DNA of 64,000 nt from Parvimonas sp000223315 (GTDB lineage: Bacteria > Bacillota > Clostridia > Tissierellales > Peptoniphilaceae), in the NCBI GenBank assembly GCA_050262155.1, contig CP189843.1:1054001-1118000 (forward strand). The letters run 5' to 3'. A program made the translations under genes and the position numbers. This document shows positions 44,912 through 54,462 of the stretch, piece after piece. Under the pieces are notes generated by a model. That model had not been told where the DNA came from and did no database searches. It saw only the letters and a list, made by a program, of their open reading frames with translations. The stretch's first letter is position 1, and the number at the start of each line of letters is the position of its first letter.

Positions 44912-46327
44912 TTATAATTTTTCTAATAATTCTTTTACAAATTCAAAAGTTCTTTGAGTTGAAGGAATATTCAATCTTTCAACAGGACTGTGAACATCTT
45001 TCATTGTAGGTCCTATTGATATCATTTCCATATCAGGGAATGTATCAACAAAAACTGCCGGTTCTAATGCAGCGTGAACAACTTCTACTTTCATTTCTTT
45101 TCCTGTTAAATTCTTATAAACTTCTAATGCAGTATCTCTTAATTTTGAAACTTTTGCAAATTCCCAAGGTTTATAATAATCTTCTAAAGTATATTCAACA
45201 CCATTTTCTTCATAAATTTTCTTTACAATATTAGTATATTCTTCAAAAGTCTTAGGATTTGAACTTCTTAATGAAAGTGTAAATCTAACAAAATTTCCAT
45301 CAAATCTAATCATAGCAAAGTTATCTGAACATTCAACGATTGATGGATATTCTTCCATCATTGAATACACTCCATGTGGAATATTTCTTATTACATTTTC
45401 AATTTTTTCTTGACATCCTTTACATAAAACTTCTTTTGCATTTTCAACTTTTTCTATGGAAACTCTCATATCTTTATCAAGTGGATATTCACTAATTAAT
45501 TTAGAAAAATCAAGATTAAAATTGTCGGAATCACTCGTAAAAATAACTTTTGCATCTCTAGGAATAGCATTATGTTTAGTTCCACCTTCAATACTAACTA
45601 ATCTGTAATCCGCTATTTCTTTAACCATATCCATAGCTCTAAGGGCAAATTTTAATGAATTTCCTCTTTGTTGATGAATTTCCATTCCGGAGTGACCACC
45701 AAGCATATTATTTACAGATAAAACAAAAGTATTTTTCTTATCATTTTCTTCAAATTTAACCTTCAAAGTTCCCATAACATTATGTCCACCTGAACAACCT
45801 GATAAAAGCACTCCTTCTTCCTCTGCGTCAATATTTAAAAGTTTTCTTCCGTTTAAAAGTTCTCTCTTTACAGCCCTTGCTCCTGCCATTGTTCTCTCTT
45901 CATCAGTAGTTACAAGCAATTCAAGTGCAGGATGTTTAGCTTCTTTATCTTCCAAAATAGCAAGTCCCATTGCAACTGCAATTCCGTCATCAGCTCCTAG
46001 AGTTGTACCTTTAGTCTTAACCCAATCTCCATCCACAATTACAGGGATAGGATCAACTAGAAAATCATGTTCAACTCCGTCAGCTTTTTCAGCAACCATA
46101 TCCATATGTCCTTGAATAACAACAGGTTCATGGTATTCATACCCTTTATATGCAGGTTTTCTTATGACAATATTGTTGCTTTCGTCTTGAATAGTTTCTA
46201 GTCCTAAAGACTTTCCAACGCTGTATAAATAATCGCTGACTGCCTTTTCATTTCCTGATTCTCTTGGAATCTTTGTAAGCTCTTCAAAATAATAAAAAAC
46301 TCTTTCAGGTTTTAAATTTTCTAACAT
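44912..46327 (-). CDS. pepD: Beta-Ala-His dipeptidase (aminoacyl-histidine dipeptidase), M20 family
   Basis: A 471-residue metallopeptidase of the PepD/M20C type. Metal-binding motifs are VVIQGHMDMVAE (about residues 73-84), GTTLGADDGIAVAMGLA (about 115) and TTDEERTMAG (about 145); a later conserved patch is LSGCSGGHN. It hydrolyses dipeptides, fitting an amino-acid-fermenting organism. There is no signal peptide. It follows the glutaredoxin-like gene with a nine-base gap. Confidence 0.93.
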   Translation of the reverse strand: MLENLKPERVFYYFEELTKIPRESGNEKAVSDYLYSVGKSLGLETIQDESNNIVIRKPAYKGYEYHEPVVIQGHMDMVAEKADGVEHDFLVDPIPVIVDGDWVKTKGTTLGADDGIAVAMGLAILEDKEAKHPALELLVTTDEERTMAGARAVKRELLNGRKLLNIDAEEEGVLLSGCSGGHNVMGTLKVKFEENDKKNTFVLSVNNMLGGHSGMEIHQQRGNSLKFALRAMDMVKEIADYRLVSIEGGTKHNAIPRDAKVIFTSDSDNFNLDFSKLISEYPLDKDMRVSIEKVENAKEVLCKGCQEKIENVIRNIPHGVYSMMEEYPSIVECSDNFAMIRFDGNFVRFTLSLRSSNPKTFEEYTNIVKKIYEENGVEYTLEDYYKPWEFAKVSKLRDTALEVYKNLTGKEMKVEVVHAALEPAVFVDTFPDMEMISIGPTMKDVHSPVERLNIPSTQRTFEFVKELLEKL

Positions 46328-46336
46328 AATTGCCTC

Positions 46337-46603
46337 CTATTTATTATATTCATCAAATTCTTCTATGCTGAAAAGTATTTTTTCCCCATCATTTATTACC
46401 ATTGCAGGAATTCCTATTGAGCCTTTTTCTTTTGCAAAATCAAATGCAGAATTTTCTCTAAATTTTAAAAATTTTTTAAGATTTGCTAAATTTTCAGTAA
46501 TGTCTAAATACAAATACTTAACTCCTCTTTCATCAAGTGCCTCTTTCATAACTATACAATCAGGGCACATACTTGAACCAAAAACAACTTTTTTCTTAAC
46601 CAT
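46337..46603 (-). CDS. Glutaredoxin-like thioredoxin-fold protein
   Basis: An 88-residue protein with a CxxC active site in VVFGSSMCPDCIVMKEAL and a cis-proline region GSIGIPAMVINDGEKILF. It resembles the glutaredoxin-related family common in Firmicutes. It would act as a dithiol oxidoreductase in the cytoplasm. It lies between glyS and pepD in a compact run. Confidence 0.87.
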   Translation of the reverse strand: MVKKKVVFGSSMCPDCIVMKEALDERGVKYLYLDITENLANLKKFLKFRENSAFDFAKEKGSIGIPAMVINDGEKILFSIEEFDEYNK

Positions 46604-46611
46604 AATACCTC

Positions 46612-48003
46612 CTAAAATTCTAAAGACTTTTCAATAAAATCTTTTAGTTCTGAGATTTTTATTCTCTCTTGTTCCATAGTATCTCTAAATCTAACTGTTA
46701 CACAATTATCTTCCAAAGTATCAAAATCGACAGTTATACAGAATGGAGTTCCAATTTCATCTTGTCTTCTATATCTCTTTCCGATACTTCCTGAAACATC
46801 TGTATCTATCATGAAATATTTTGAAAGTTCATTATAAATTTCATCAGATTTTTCTGACAATTTTTTAGTAAGTGGTAAAATTGCAGCCTTAAATGGAGCT
46901 AAAGCAGGATGAAGTCTTAAAACAGTTCTAACATCTCCTTCTCCTATTTCTTCCTCATCATAAGCATTACATAGGAAAGCTAGAGCAACTCTATCAGCTC
47001 CAAGTGAAGGTTCAATACAATATGGAATATATTTTTCATTTGTAACAGGGTCAATATATCTTAAATCTTCTCCGGAAACTTCAATATGTCTTGATAAGTC
47101 ATAATCCGTTCTATCTGCAATTCCCCAAAGTTCTCCCCAACCGAATGGAAATAAAAATTCTATATCACAAGTAGCTTTACTATAAAAACTCAATTCTTCT
47201 TTTTCATGATCTCTAAGTCTTAAAGCTTCTTCATTCATTCCCAAAGATAATAACCAATTAAAAGAATAGTTTTTCCAATATTCATACCATTCTAAATCTT
47301 CTCCCGGTTTACAGAAAAATTCTAATTCCATTTGTTCAAATTCGCGAGTTCTAAAAGTAAAATTACCGGGAGTAATTTCGTTTCTAAAAGATTTACCAAC
47401 TTGTGCAATTCCAAAAGGAACTTTTTTTCTTGAAGTTCTGGCAATGTTTTTAAAATTAACAAAAATACCTTGTGCAGTTTCCGGCCTTAAGTAAATTTCA
47501 GATTTACTGTCTTCAGTTACACCTTGAAAAGTTTTAAACATAAGATTGAATCTTCTAATACCAGTAAAATTTTGTTTTTTACAATTTGGACAACAAATAT
47601 TTTTTTCTTTCATTAGTTCTTCAACTTTTTCATTTTCCCAACCGTCAACATTTATATCCCCAAGATTATTTTCAAAATAAAAATCTTCAATGAGTTTATC
47701 AGCTCTAAAACGAGATTTACATTCTTTACAGTCAATTAAAGGATCACTAAAACTTCCAACATGACCTGAAGCAACCCAAACTTCCGGATTCATCAAAATT
47801 GCACTGTCAAGACCAACATTATATTTAGATTGTTGAACAAATTTTTGCCACCAAGCTTTTTTTACATTATTTTTAAATTCAACACCTAAAGGACCATAAT
47901 CCCAAGTGTTAGCAAGTCCTCCGTAAATTTCTGACCCTGGATATATTATTCCCCTACTTTTACATAAAGAAACAATTTTTTCCATACTCTTTTCTGATTT
48001 CAT
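46612..48003 (-). CDS. glyS: Glycyl-tRNA synthetase (alpha2 type)
   Basis: A 463-residue class II synthetase of the eukaryote/Gram-positive homodimer type. The class II motifs are present: motif 2 in RTREFEQMELEFF and motif 3 in EPSLGADRVALAFL. A CxxC pair at DCKECKSRF and CCPNCKKQN suggests zinc binding. It is controlled by a T-box immediately upstream and leads the run glyS-glutaredoxin-like-pepD. Confidence 0.96.
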   Translation of the reverse strand: MKSEKSMEKIVSLCKSRGIIYPGSEIYGGLANTWDYGPLGVEFKNNVKKAWWQKFVQQSKYNVGLDSAILMNPEVWVASGHVGSFSDPLIDCKECKSRFRADKLIEDFYFENNLGDINVDGWENEKVEELMKEKNICCPNCKKQNFTGIRRFNLMFKTFQGVTEDSKSEIYLRPETAQGIFVNFKNIARTSRKKVPFGIAQVGKSFRNEITPGNFTFRTREFEQMELEFFCKPGEDLEWYEYWKNYSFNWLLSLGMNEEALRLRDHEKEELSFYSKATCDIEFLFPFGWGELWGIADRTDYDLSRHIEVSGEDLRYIDPVTNEKYIPYCIEPSLGADRVALAFLCNAYDEEEIGEGDVRTVLRLHPALAPFKAAILPLTKKLSEKSDEIYNELSKYFMIDTDVSGSIGKRYRRQDEIGTPFCITVDFDTLEDNCVTVRFRDTMEQERIKISELKDFIEKSLEF

Positions 48004-48017
48004 AATATTCCTCCTAA

Positions 48018-48205
48018 AAATAAATAAACAAAAAGGCCATATCGTAAGGGACGATATGACCGTGGTTCCACCCTAATTATGTTAAAAACATCACTCTAAA
48101 AAAATTACTCCCGATTTCCCCATAATACAAAAATGTAATTTTTCACCAAACAATCACTCTCTAAAAATTTTGTACTATTTTTTATCGTTCAACGTAAATA
48201 TTAAC
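48018..48205 (-). ncRNA. T-box riboswitch upstream of glyS
   Basis: The leader contains the T-box core TGGAACCACGG (plus-strand complement at 48060-48070) followed by a terminator stem at 48035-48062 (GGTCATATCG with CGATATGGCC) and T5. Uncharged tRNA-Gly should pair with TGGA and stabilise the antiterminator. I could not fix the specifier codon with confidence. Confidence 0.88.
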
Positions 48206-48211
48206 AATCTA

Positions 48212-48240
48212 ATTCTAACATATTTAGATTTTAAAATCAA
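48212..48240 (-). promoter_or_regulatory. Promoter of the glyS T-box transcript
   Basis: TTGATT (48235-48240) and TAGAAT (48212-48217), 17-base spacer. It abuts the stop codon of the L,D-transpeptidase gene. Confidence 0.7.
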
Positions 48241-48242
48241 TA

Positions 48243-50804
48243 CTAATAAACTATAACTCTCATTCCAACATAAGAATTACTGTAAATATATCCCATTTTA
48301 CTAGGATGAACATTTACGCAACCATGTGATCCTCCCCATCTATAGTAATTACTATTAGAGAAAGCAGAATATGGTTGCCAATTTGCATCATGAATTCCAT
48401 AGCTTCCATGGAATGGCATCCAATATTGAACCCATGAAGCATATCCCGGACCTCTTAATATCCTTGAATATTCTTTTGAAAGAACTCTGAAATTTCCCCT
48501 TACAGTAGGACTTACAGGCTTACCGCTTACTATACCGATTCTGGAAATTATACGTCCGTTTCTAACAAGCCATAGTTTTTGATCACTTAAACTTATAACT
48601 ATAAAGTCACCATTTACATAACAACTTCTACCTGTATCTCTAGATATCCAAACACCATCTGAAACATACCAATCAGAATCAGCTAAACCTACTTCTTCTC
48701 CATCTAAATAAGATTTTCCGTCGTAAAATCCATTAGCATATTTTCCATTCACAAAATATCTTTGTCCATTCCCATCTGTTGCATATCCTGTATGTTTTTC
48801 TCCGTTTTTAAAGAAATACCAATCATATCCGTCATCATGCCAACCATTTGCAGGATATTTAGTTCCATCATAATAGATTCCGTTTATATAAGTATTTCCT
48901 GATGATTCTAAACCATCTTTATATAATTTTTCATTATATCTTCCGTTGGCATATTTTCCTTTTACAAAATATCTCTTTCCGTTGCTGTCTACTGCAAATC
49001 CCGTATGTTTTTTACCATCCACAAAGAAGTACCATGCATTTCCGTCGTCATACCAACCATTTGCAATCTTACCTTCTCCATAGAAAATTCCTTGGATATA
49101 GGTATTAGCATACTTTCCTTCTATAAAATACATCTCTCCGTTGCCATCTACAGCTTTTCCCGTATACTTTTTACCGTCTTTGAAGAAATACCATGCAAAG
49201 CCGTCGTCATACCAACCATTTGCAGGACTTATATTTTCATCGTAAAATATTCCATTTACATAAGTTCTTCCTTTTGACTCCAAACCGTTTTTATATAATT
49301 TGCCATCATATATTCCGTTGGCATATTTTCCGTTTACAAAATATCTTCTTCCATTTGCATCTGTTCCAAATCCATTATGTTTTTTACCACTTTGAAAGAA
49401 ATACCATGCTTTCCCGTCATCACACCACCAATTTGCAAGTTTTCCATCTTTATAAAAAAGTCCGCCTATATAAGTATTTGCATATTTTCCTTTCACAAAA
49501 TACATTTCACCGTTCCCATCTACGGCTTTTCCTGTATATTTTTTACCATCTTTAAAGAAATACCATGCAGTTCCATCATCATACCAACCATTTGCAGGTT
49601 TTATATTTTCATCGTAAAATATTCCATTTACATAAGTTTGTCCTTTTGATTCTACACCTTCTTTATATAATTTACCATTATATATTCCATTGGCATATTT
49701 TCCATCTACAAAATATCTCTTTCCATTAGCATCTATTCCATAACCATTATGCTTTATACCTTTTTGGAAAAAATACCAATCAGTTCCGTCATCACACCAC
49801 CAGTTTGCAATTTTTCCTTCAGTATAAAATATATCATCTATATAAGCATTGGCATATTTTCCGTTTAAAAAATATCTCTTTCCATTAGCATCTATTCCAT
49901 ATCCCTTATGTTTTTTACCTTTTTGGAAAAAATACCAATCAGTTCCGTCATCACACCACCAATTAGCGGGCTTCCCATCCTTATAAAAAATTCCATCTAC
50001 ATAAGTATTCGCATATTTTCCTTTTATAAAGAGCATTTCACCATTTCCATCTACGGCTTCTCCTGTGTATTTTTTACCATCCATGAAGAAAAACCATTCA
50101 TTTCCGTCATCATGCCAACCATTTGCAGGCTTTGCATCATATCCGTAAAAAATCCCATTTACATAAGTATTTCCTTTTGACTCCAAACCATTTTTATATA
50201 ATTTCCCATTATATATTCCGTTGGCATATTTTCCGTTTGAAAAATATCTTTTTCCGTTTCCGTCTACACCATAACCATTATGTTTTTTACCGTTTTGGAA
50301 GAAATACCATGCATTTCCGTCATCGCACCACCAATTAGCAAGTTTCCCATCCTTATAAAAAAATCCATCCACATAAGTATTCGCATATTTCCCATTAATA
50401 AAATACATCTCACCGTTTCCATCTACGGCTTTTCCTGTATATTTTTTACCATCTTTAAAGAAATACCATGCTTTCCCATCATCATGCCAACCATTTGCAG
50501 GTTTTCCATCAGAACCATAAAAAATTCCATCTAAATAAACATTTGTTGAAACATCTCCATTTTTATATAAAACGCCATTATATACTCCATTAGCATATTT
50601 TCCATCTACAAAATATTTATTTTGATATTCACCTGTAAATTTTTTACCATTTTGGAAAAAATACTTTTCATTACCATCTTCTTTCCATCCATTAAAGCCT
50701 TCTGCAACGACAACAGCTTTATCTGTATACTTATTTAAAACTAATACATTTAACATAAGCAAAGACAAAACTAAAAAAATTCTTGATAAAAATTTCTTTT
50801 TCAT
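48243..50804 (-). CDS. Secreted L,D-transpeptidase with 11 GW-type wall-binding repeats
   Basis: An 853-residue protein with a signal peptide, then eleven repeats of the form G/W-W-x-DDG-xxWYFFxxGKKxxG, about residues 38-700. Short units of 53 residues and long units of about 71 residues largely alternate. The last 135 residues are a YkuD domain, starting IVISLSDQKLWLVRNG and holding the catalytic YGIHDANW and GGSHGCVNVHP. The repeats resemble choline-binding or glucan-binding modules, so it may dock on a decorated wall polymer while forming 3-3 crosslinks. Confidence 0.9.
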   Translation of the reverse strand: MKKKFLSRIFLVLSLLMLNVLVLNKYTDKAVVVAEGFNGWKEDGNEKYFFQNGKKFTGEYQNKYFVDGKYANGVYNGVLYKNGDVSTNVYLDGIFYGSDGKPANGWHDDGKAWYFFKDGKKYTGKAVDGNGEMYFINGKYANTYVDGFFYKDGKLANWWCDDGNAWYFFQNGKKHNGYGVDGNGKRYFSNGKYANGIYNGKLYKNGLESKGNTYVNGIFYGYDAKPANGWHDDGNEWFFFMDGKKYTGEAVDGNGEMLFIKGKYANTYVDGIFYKDGKPANWWCDDGTDWYFFQKGKKHKGYGIDANGKRYFLNGKYANAYIDDIFYTEGKIANWWCDDGTDWYFFQKGIKHNGYGIDANGKRYFVDGKYANGIYNGKLYKEGVESKGQTYVNGIFYDENIKPANGWYDDGTAWYFFKDGKKYTGKAVDGNGEMYFVKGKYANTYIGGLFYKDGKLANWWCDDGKAWYFFQSGKKHNGFGTDANGRRYFVNGKYANGIYDGKLYKNGLESKGRTYVNGIFYDENISPANGWYDDGFAWYFFKDGKKYTGKAVDGNGEMYFIEGKYANTYIQGIFYGEGKIANGWYDDGNAWYFFVDGKKHTGFAVDSNGKRYFVKGKYANGRYNEKLYKDGLESSGNTYINGIYYDGTKYPANGWHDDGYDWYFFKNGEKHTGYATDGNGQRYFVNGKYANGFYDGKSYLDGEEVGLADSDWYVSDGVWISRDTGRSCYVNGDFIVISLSDQKLWLVRNGRIISRIGIVSGKPVSPTVRGNFRVLSKEYSRILRGPGYASWVQYWMPFHGSYGIHDANWQPYSAFSNSNYYRWGGSHGCVNVHPSKMGYIYSNSYVGMRVIVY

Positions 50805-50959
50805 AACCCCTCCTATGTAAAAATTTAAAACATATAAAAACTTAAAATTTAACTAGATTTTGTTTTAAACATTTATTTAAAATACTGAATATAGTATATA
50901 CAAAATCTCTAAAAAAGTCAATTGAATTTTAACAATTATTCCTGTTACTTTCACACAAA

Positions 50960-50994
50960 AAAACTGTTATGAATCAAATATTCATAACAGTTTT
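50960..50994 (-). terminator. Intrinsic terminator after the YitT-type gene
   Basis: A perfect 15-bp stem (AAAACTGTTATGAAT and its complement), five-base loop and T tract on the minus strand. Confidence 0.9.
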
Positions 50995-51021
50995 AAATTT
51001 TTATTCTTATAGTATTATTTC

Positions 51022-51897
51022 TTACCTTTTGATACCTTTATTATCTTCTTTAAAATAGCTAAATCCTTCTCCTGAAACTTCGCTAACTGTTAAAACATTT
51101 ACAAATGCTTTACTGTCGAAGTCTTTTATATAATTCATAACTTTAATATATTCAGGTCTTGTAAGAATTGTTTCAATCATAACTCTTTCACTCTTGTAGT
51201 ATCCACCCTTTACTTCATAAAGTGTACTGCCTCTATTAATTACATGAAGTATATAATCATTAATTTCTTCCCATTTTTGAGAATGGATATATAATTTAAT
51301 TCTAGTTTTATAACCTGTAAGAACTTTATCAATAACAATTGCATTAAATAATATACCAACTATTGCATACAATGCAGCATTAAGTCCATAGGCCGCATAA
51401 CCCATTACTACAACTGAAAAATCTGCAATAAAAAGTCCTACACTTATATCTATATGAAAATACTCATTCAAAATTTTTCCAACAATATCAGTTCCACCTG
51501 TAGATGCGTTTTGATTTAATGTCAAAGCTATACCAACAGCAGTAACAACAACCCCTATAACCATACTCATAAATGCAGTATCAACTAAAGGTTGAATATT
51601 AGGAAACAATTGTTCAAAACCTATAAGTGAAAGTGACAATACAATTGTAGCGTATATACTAAGTCCCCCAAATTCTGTTCCTACTAATAAAAAAGCTAAA
51701 ATAAACAAAATTACATTTATTGCAAGTTGGAACGTACCAACAGATACACTAGGAAAAAACTTTGCAAGTGCTATTGAAAGTCCGGATGTTCCCCCAATTG
51801 TCAAATTATATGGAACCATAAAAAAGTAAACTCCTGCTGAAACTAAAATAGCTCCTAATGTCGTAATTAAAATTTTATTAATCTTACTTGAATTCAT
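51022..51897 (-). CDS. YitT family membrane protein (DUF161 + DUF2179)
   Basis: A 291-residue protein with five or six membrane helices. Conserved YitT segments include MVPYNLTIGGTSGLSIALAK and LNQNASTGGTDIVGKIL. A C-terminal cytoplasmic DUF2179 domain follows (INRGSTLYEVKGGYYKSER). The family is widespread in Firmicutes and its transport role is not settled. It is monocistronic. Confidence 0.9.
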   Translation of the reverse strand: MNSSKINKILITTLGAILVSAGVYFFMVPYNLTIGGTSGLSIALAKFFPSVSVGTFQLAINVILFILAFLLVGTEFGGLSIYATIVLSLSLIGFEQLFPNIQPLVDTAFMSMVIGVVVTAVGIALTLNQNASTGGTDIVGKILNEYFHIDISVGLFIADFSVVVMGYAAYGLNAALYAIVGILFNAIVIDKVLTGYKTRIKLYIHSQKWEEINDYILHVINRGSTLYEVKGGYYKSERVMIETILTRPEYIKVMNYIKDFDSKAFVNVLTVSEVSGEGFSYFKEDNKGIKR

Positions 51898-51975
51898 ATT
51901 TAATCCCTCCTACTAACTTACTGTACAAGTATAACAGAACTTTTCAAATTTTACAACAACCAAACTGTATAACTA

Positions 51976-52004
51976 TTGATTTTTTTATAAAAAAAGTTTA
52001 CAAT
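51976..52004 (+). promoter_or_regulatory. Promoter of the 177-residue unknown gene
   Basis: TTGATT (51976-51981) and TACAAT (51999-52004) with a 17-base spacer. Confidence 0.55.
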
Positions 52005-52015
52005 TATTTTATAGT

Positions 52016-52088
52016 ATATTTTACATTGGGTAAAATATAAAAAATTTAAAATTTTAATTTACAAATTTATTGTAAATTAAAGTACATA
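52016..52088 (+). promoter_or_regulatory. Two inverted repeats with 9-5-9 spacing in the leader
   Basis: ATATTTTAC-5-GTAAAATAT (52016-52038) and AATTTACAA-5-TTGTAAATT (52066-52088) are both perfect. They lie between the predicted transcription start and the ribosome binding site, so they may be operators for one regulator or RNA hairpins. Confidence 0.5.
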
Positions 52089-52104
52089 ATTATCGGAGGC
52101 TTAT

Positions 52105-52638
52105 ATGATTAAACAAATTGAATTAAACTTAGAAACTATCGAATCCATGTTATACTTATGGACTGCATTAGCTGAAAAAGAAAAAGTTGCTGAAAGCTTT
52201 TTTGTTGATGTTGCTAAACAATACCCACTACAAGCTATTAAAACTAACGATTTCAATGAAGAATCAGTTAGAAGAGTTTTATCTGCTATTCAAAACAGAG
52301 AATTACTTTCTACAGCTACTAAAGAAGAAAAAAGATTTTGGAATAACAATATGTGGATGATGGAAGACCTTGAGCTTCCACAACTTATGGCAAAACCTAT
52401 AAAAGTTCTTAATGTAAATCATCTTATTGATGAATTAAACAAAGAATTTCCAAATAATGATAAAGAGATTTTAAAAGTATATATTGCTCCATTACATTTG
52501 GATGATTACTATATAGTTGACGGAAATTTAATTATCAACTTCTTTAGAATTATGTTACCAGATGGAGAAAATGCATTTATTGATGGAAAACCAATTGATG
52601 AATATATTCTTGAAAAACTAAGAGAAGTTTTAAAATAA
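52105..52638 (+). CDS. Conserved-looking protein of unknown function
   Basis: A 177-residue soluble, acidic protein. It begins MIKQIELNLETIESMLYLWT and contains TKEEKRFWNNNMWMMEDLE in the middle. No signal peptide, membrane helix or catalytic motif is evident. The strong AGGAGG-like site (TCGGAGGC), consensus promoter and terminator show a real, monocistronic gene. I do not recognise a named family with confidence. The two inverted repeats in its leader suggest tight regulation. Confidence 0.7.
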   Translation: MIKQIELNLETIESMLYLWTALAEKEKVAESFFVDVAKQYPLQAIKTNDFNEESVRRVLSAIQNRELLSTATKEEKRFWNNNMWMMEDLELPQLMAKPIKVLNVNHLIDELNKEFPNNDKEILKVYIAPLHLDDYYIVDGNLIINFFRIMLPDGENAFIDGKPIDEYILEKLREVLK

Positions 52639-52687
52639 TTCTTAAATGATTAATATTAGATTTTCATAATACAAATAAATTAATTAC

Positions 52688-52730
52688 TTTAAGGAATGTG
52701 ACCTGTAATTATCAGGAAACATTCCTTTTT
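52688..52730 (+). terminator. Intrinsic terminator after the unknown gene
   Basis: AAGGAATGT pairs with ACATTCCTT, with an inner CCTG/CAGG stem, followed by T5 on the plus strand. Confidence 0.8.
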
Positions 52731-53037
52731 AATTATCTGCAATTATTCTAATGTTATAGCGATTAATATGACCTATTACCATTTTATCAATATTTAAAGA
52801 ATTTTTTTAGTCCAATATTTCCTATTTCTATATTTTAAAAACTATTAAAAATTTATAATATTTATAATAAAAAACTATTGTTATAATATCATTTTTTAGG
52901 TTACTTATTATTTTATCTTAATATATAATATATATTAAAAACTTATAATTTTTATCATTTTTGATAATAATTATCTTTTATTTATTATAATTTTATGTTA
53001 CAATGTAATTGTGAGGTTTCTCACAAAAAAATTTTTT
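52731..53037. other. AT-rich intergenic region before pepC
   Basis: About 300 bases of very AT-rich DNA. A TTGATA near 52961 and TATAAT-like sequences near 52986 are plausible promoter parts for pepC, and a small GTGAG/CTCAC hairpin lies at 53010-53023. No ORF is apparent. Confidence 0.4.
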
Positions 53038-53053
53038 AAGGAGAGTGATACAA

Positions 53054-54394
53054 ATGGCATTAACAAATGAAGTTCTTAAGTCATTTAAAGAAAGATTTAA
53101 TTCTTGTAAAACAAATAAGGTTGTAGCTGCAAGTGTTTCAAAAGTCGGTATAAATGAAGCATCTACAAATCATGAAGTCTATAAGAGACACGATTTTCAA
53201 TTTTCCGATATTACAAAAAAAGGTGAAATAACAAACCAAAAATCAAGTGGTAGATGTTGGATGTTCTCTGCATTAAATGTTGCCAGAGTTTCTACTATGG
53301 AAAAATTAAACTTAAAGACTATGGAATATTCTCAAACATATACTCTATTTTGGGATAAACTTGAAAAAGCAAACTTCTTTTTAGAAAGTATAATTGAAAC
53401 GTTAGACGAAAAAACAGATTCAAGAGTTGTTTCTCATCTTTTAACTGCTCCTGTGCAAGATGGCGGTCAATGGGATATGTTTAAAGGTCTTTTAGAAAAA
53501 TATGGTGTTGTTCCTTCCTAAAGAATCATGCCTGAAACATTCCACTCTTCAAACACAAGAGATATGGAAGCAATACTAACTAAATATCTTAGAAAAGCTG
53601 CTTGTGATATGAGAAGACTTCATAAAGCAGGCAAATCTTTAAAAGAAATTGAAGATTTAAAAAATGAAACTCTTTACGCAGTTTACAATATTTTAACTAA
53701 ATGTTTAGGAGAAGTTCCTGAAACTTTTACCTATGAATACAGAGATAAAGACGAAAAATTCCACAGAATATCAAATATTACTCCTAAAGAATTTTTCGAC
53801 AAGTATGTTGGTTGGAATTTAAAAGATAAAGTAAGCTTAATCAATGCTCCAACCGATGACAAACCTTACGGAAAAGTTTACACTGTAAAATTCTTAGGAA
53901 CAATTAAAGAAGCAGACAAAATAAAATACGTAAATGTTCCTATAGAAGTATTGAAAGAAAGTGCTATAAAATCAATTAAAGCCGGAGAACCTGTATGGTT
54001 TGGCTGTGATGTAATTAAGTTTTTGGAAAAACAAAAAGGAATTATGGACTTAGATATGTTCATATATGATGACATATTCCCTACTTTAGAAAACTTTACA
54101 AAAGCTGAAAGACTTGATTATCATGAAAGTGTATTAACTCATGCAATGGTATTTACAGGAGTAAATCTTGATGAAAATGGAAAACCATTAGAATGGCAAG
54201 TTGAAAACTCTTGGGGAGATACAGTTGGAGATAAAGGTATTTTTTCAATGTCTGATGAATGGTTCGACGAATACAACTATGAAGTAATGGTTGACAAAAA
54301 ATACGTTGATGAAAAATGGTTAAAAGCTCTTGACGAAGAAATTGTAGAACTTGAACCATGGGATCCATTTGGTGCATTGGCAAGATTAAAATAA
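53054..54394 (+). pseudogene. pepC: Aminopeptidase C (bleomycin hydrolase family), interrupted by an in-frame stop
   Basis: The combined reading frame encodes a C1B cysteine aminopeptidase. The catalytic Cys is in SSGRCWMFSALNVAR, the His in LTHAMVFTGVN and the Asn in VENSWGDTVG. After GVVPS a TAA at 53519-53521 interrupts the frame, which resumes in phase with MPETFHSSNTRD. The family expects VVP-K-x-x-MPET, one residue shorter. A TTCC duplication at 53511-53518 plus a one-base loss would explain both the stop and the extra codon (KES). It is either inactivated or a sequence error. Confidence 0.85.
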
Positions 54395-54427
54395 TTTAAA
54401 AATTGTACAATAAAATATATATAGTAC

Positions 54428-54462
54428 AAAAAAAGGAAGTGCTTATAAACACTTCCTTTAAT
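54428..54462. terminator. Bidirectional terminator between pepC and trmH-type gene
   Basis: AAAGGAAGTG and its perfect complement with an eight-base loop and flanking A/T tracts; it overlaps the frame-corrected end of the convergent methyltransferase gene. Confidence 0.85.

Noticed and set aside
48902..50534. Several plus-strand open frames opposite the L,D-transpeptidase gene
   Set aside because: They repeat in step with the wall-binding repeats and lack ribosome binding sites; they are antisense shadows of a repetitive coding region.
48243..50804. CRISPR-like repeat array
   Set aside because: The repeats are long, diverged and coding; there is no short direct repeat with unique spacers.
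53519..53521. Recoding of the pepC in-frame stop
   Set aside because: The codon is UAA, which is not known to be decoded as selenocysteine or pyrrolysine, and the local length is one residue too long for the family.
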